From: Chryseobacterium gleum
GTDB lineage: Bacteria > Bacteroidota > Bacteroidia > Flavobacteriales_D > Sanyastnellaceae
Assembly (NCBI GenBank): GCA_945874695.1
Contig: CAMCHP010000030.1
Coordinates: 1-36,123, forward strand
DNA length: 36,123 nt
Direction: 5' to 3'
The notes under the pieces were generated by a model. That model was not told the origin of the DNA and did not search any database. It saw only the letters and a program-made list of their open reading frames with translations. Positions within the stretch are counted from its first letter, which is position 1, and each line of letters opens with the position of its first letter. Shown piece after piece: positions 34,633-36,123 of this stretch. The position numbers and the translations under genes are program-made.

Positions 34633-36123
34633 ATGATCAGCGATAAACAACCCGTACAAGATCTTACTGGCATTTTAGTTGCCCACGGGTTGAAACACGT
34701 GGTGATTTCTCCAGGGTCGCGCCATGCACCCCTCGCGCTTTCTTTTTACAACCATCCTGAGATCAAATGCTATGTAGTGCCTGATGAGCGGGCAGGCGGA
34801 TATTTCGCTCTTGGCATTGCCCAAGCTACCAGTTGCCCCGTTGCGGTGCTTTGCACGTCGGGTACAGCCGCGCTCAACTACGGTCCGGCCATTGCTGAAG
34901 CTTTTTACCAAGAGGTACCGCTTTTGGTGATTACGGCCGATCGGCCGGATGAGTGGATTGACCAAGGCGACGGACAAACCATTCGGCAGTCGGGTGTTCA
35001 TGCCCAACATACGCTTGCATCATTTGACATCAGCGCTGATAGCGACCATTTGGATGTTCAACGCGCCCACATTCGCAAGATCAATGCGGCATGGAACATT
35101 GCGAGCGGTATGCCCCGAGGCCCCGTGCACATCAACGTGGCCTTGCGTGAGCCACTCTATCTCACTGTCGAGGCCCCAGGCCGCGCCCCGCAACGGATTG
35201 ACGTGATTGCATCGATTCCACAACTGCCTGAAGCTGATCTGATTCATCTCAAGGGCCACCTCGCGAAAGCCCATAAAGTGATGCTGCTTACCGGCCTGTG
35301 TTTTCCAGATGCGGCGGTGCAAGCAGCAGTTCAACGCTTCGCTGATCATACCAACGTGGTGGTGCTCACAGAAACCTCATCGAATGTAAAGGGCGAACAT
35401 CTGATTCCGTGCATCGATCGTTTGCTCATGAGCACCTCCGACGACGACTTGGCCGACCTCGTTCCGGACGTGTTGATCACTTTTGGAAACAACGTAGTTT
35501 CGAAGAAAATCAAGGCGTTTTTACGTCAACATTTTACGGGTGAACACTGGCACATTGATCCTGCCGGGCGTCCGTTAGATACCTACAAAAAACTGCGTCG
35601 GGTGCTTACGGCAGATGTCGCTGGGGCCTTGCATGCCTTGGCTGGAGCCGCCCATCCGGCCGTTCAGGCCGAAACCCCATACCGCACACGCTGGACCGCC
35701 CATGACCGCAAATTAGCGCATGCGCAGCGCGAAGTGCTTGACCATACCCCTTGGTCTGATTTGGCCGTTTTTGATCTGATTTTACCTCGCTTACCGAAGC
35801 AATCGGTGTTGCAAATGGGCAATAGCAGCGTGGTGCGTTACATTCAGCTCTTCGACCCGCGTACAGATTTGCAATACTTCGGAAACCGGGGCACAAGCGG
35901 CATCGATGGCTGCACGGCCACGGCATCGGGAATGGCGGCGGTAAGTGATCGAATGGTTACGCTAATTTCAGGCGACATTGCCTTTTTGTACGATGTTAAT
36001 GGACTGTGGCACAATGCTTCACGGGAGAACTTACGCATCATTGTGGTGAACAATGGCGGAGGAAATATTTTCAAAATCATCGACGGGCCGTCGTCAACCA
36101 ACGCCTTAGAAACGGTGTTTGAG
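34633..36123 (+). CDS. menD: MenD (SEPHCHC synthase), 3' end outside window
   Basis: The frame is open for 497 codons from the ATG at 34633 to the right edge; full MenD is about 560 residues. ISPGSRHAPL and CTSGTAALNY in the N-terminal domain, ITADRPDEWIDQGDGQTI, and the thiamine diphosphate motif from SGDIAFLYD to VVNNGGGNIF near the edge are all typical. It joins 2-oxoglutarate, after decarboxylation, to isochorismate in menaquinone synthesis. A palindromic element copy (35653-35678) encodes HPAVQAETP in the linker between the middle and C-terminal domains. MenH, MenC and MenE may follow outside the window. Confidence 0.96.
   Translation, partial: MISDKQPVQDLTGILVAHGLKHVVISPGSRHAPLALSFYNHPEIKCYVVPDERAGGYFALGIAQATSCPVAVLCTSGTAALNYGPAIAEAFYQEVPLLVITADRPDEWIDQGDGQTIRQSGVHAQHTLASFDISADSDHLDVQRAHIRKINAAWNIASGMPRGPVHINVALREPLYLTVEAPGRAPQRIDVIASIPQLPEADLIHLKGHLAKAHKVMLLTGLCFPDAAVQAAVQRFADHTNVVVLTETSSNVKGEHLIPCIDRLLMSTSDDDLADLVPDVLITFGNNVVSKKIKAFLRQHFTGEHWHIDPAGRPLDTYKKLRRVLTADVAGALHALAGAAHPAVQAETPYRTRWTAHDRKLAHAQREVLDHTPWSDLAVFDLILPRLPKQSVLQMGNSSVVRYIQLFDPRTDLQYFGNRGTSGIDGCTATASGMAAVSDRMVTLISGDIAFLYDVNGLWHNASRENLRIIVVNNGGGNIFKIIDGPSSTNALETVFE
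35653..35678. repeat. Palindromic element, copy 8 (in menD)
   Basis: CATCC, GGCCG, loop TTCA, GGCCGAAACCCC. It differs from the copy at 14088 by one extra loop base. It is in frame in a region of menD that looks like a variable linker. Confidence 0.8.

Noticed and set aside
34934-34952. CGGCCGATCGGCCG followed by GATG
   Set aside because: It encodes ADRPDE, a conserved MenD motif, and lacks the TTT flank. The palindrome follows from codon choice.

Overview
The window looks like a chromosomal segment from a member of the Bacteroidota, most likely Flavobacteriales. Three signs support this. Secreted proteins end in type IX secretion (T9SS, Por) sorting domains with a YPNP-type start. Several genes are preceded by the Bacteroidota -7 box TAnnTTTG. 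There is also a menaquinone gene cluster and a TonB-dependent receptor with a carboxypeptidase-regulatory-like N-terminus. Coding density is high. No tRNA, rRNA, phage, transposase or CRISPR array is visible.

Layout. (1) 1-2524, minus: a large secreted PNGase F-like protein with a LamG domain nested in it, cut by the window edge. (2) 2661-5688, plus: two overlapping genes, a GshB-like ATP-grasp ligase and a fusion of an N-formylglutamate amidohydrolase-like domain to a QEGLA/MATCAP-type zinc peptidase; together they look like a small-molecule or peptide ligation and hydrolysis module. (3) 5690-8317, minus: a secreted VCBS/UnbV protein. (4) 8393-11903, minus: three overlapping glycosyltransferase genes. 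(5) 12055-13702, plus: an aminotransferase and a GNAT acetyltransferase. (6) 13713-18379, minus: Hsp15-like protein, TonB-dependent receptor, and dnaX, which is split by an A10 run that probably directs frameshifting. (7) 18559-19658, plus: rpsF-rpsR-rplI. (8) 19693-24387, minus: an SdpI-like membrane protein, an exported KatG and a MATE exporter. (9) 24599-31929, plus: uvrB, a lipoprotein, a secreted serine endopeptidase, a GT2 glycosyltransferase, an ECF sigma factor and rsmG. (10) 32467-33174, minus: an orphan OmpR-type response regulator. (11) 33233 to the right edge, plus: a hotdog thioesterase, isochorismate synthase and MenD, which together form a menaquinone operon.

Three layers of structure are not explained by the genes. 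First, a short palindromic element recurs about eight or nine times. It has the form CATC + 5-bp GC stem + 3-5 nt loop + complementary stem + AAACC, and its stems change in a compensatory way. It lies in both strands' genes (often in frame, in linkers) and at gene boundaries. Second, two long tandem arrays (4 x 95 bp at 20114-20493 and 4 x 100 bp at 31936-32320) share a two-block inverted-repeat design and a common CCCTTCAATCTGYGGT segment, so they belong to one family. Third, several -7 boxes lie only 6-10 nt from the start codon, which implies nearly leaderless mRNAs.

The most unusual points are the palindromic element family, the dnaX gene (A10 slip site, no zinc-module cysteines, and a copy of the palindrome in its tau linker), and the ligase plus amidohydrolase-peptidase operon.
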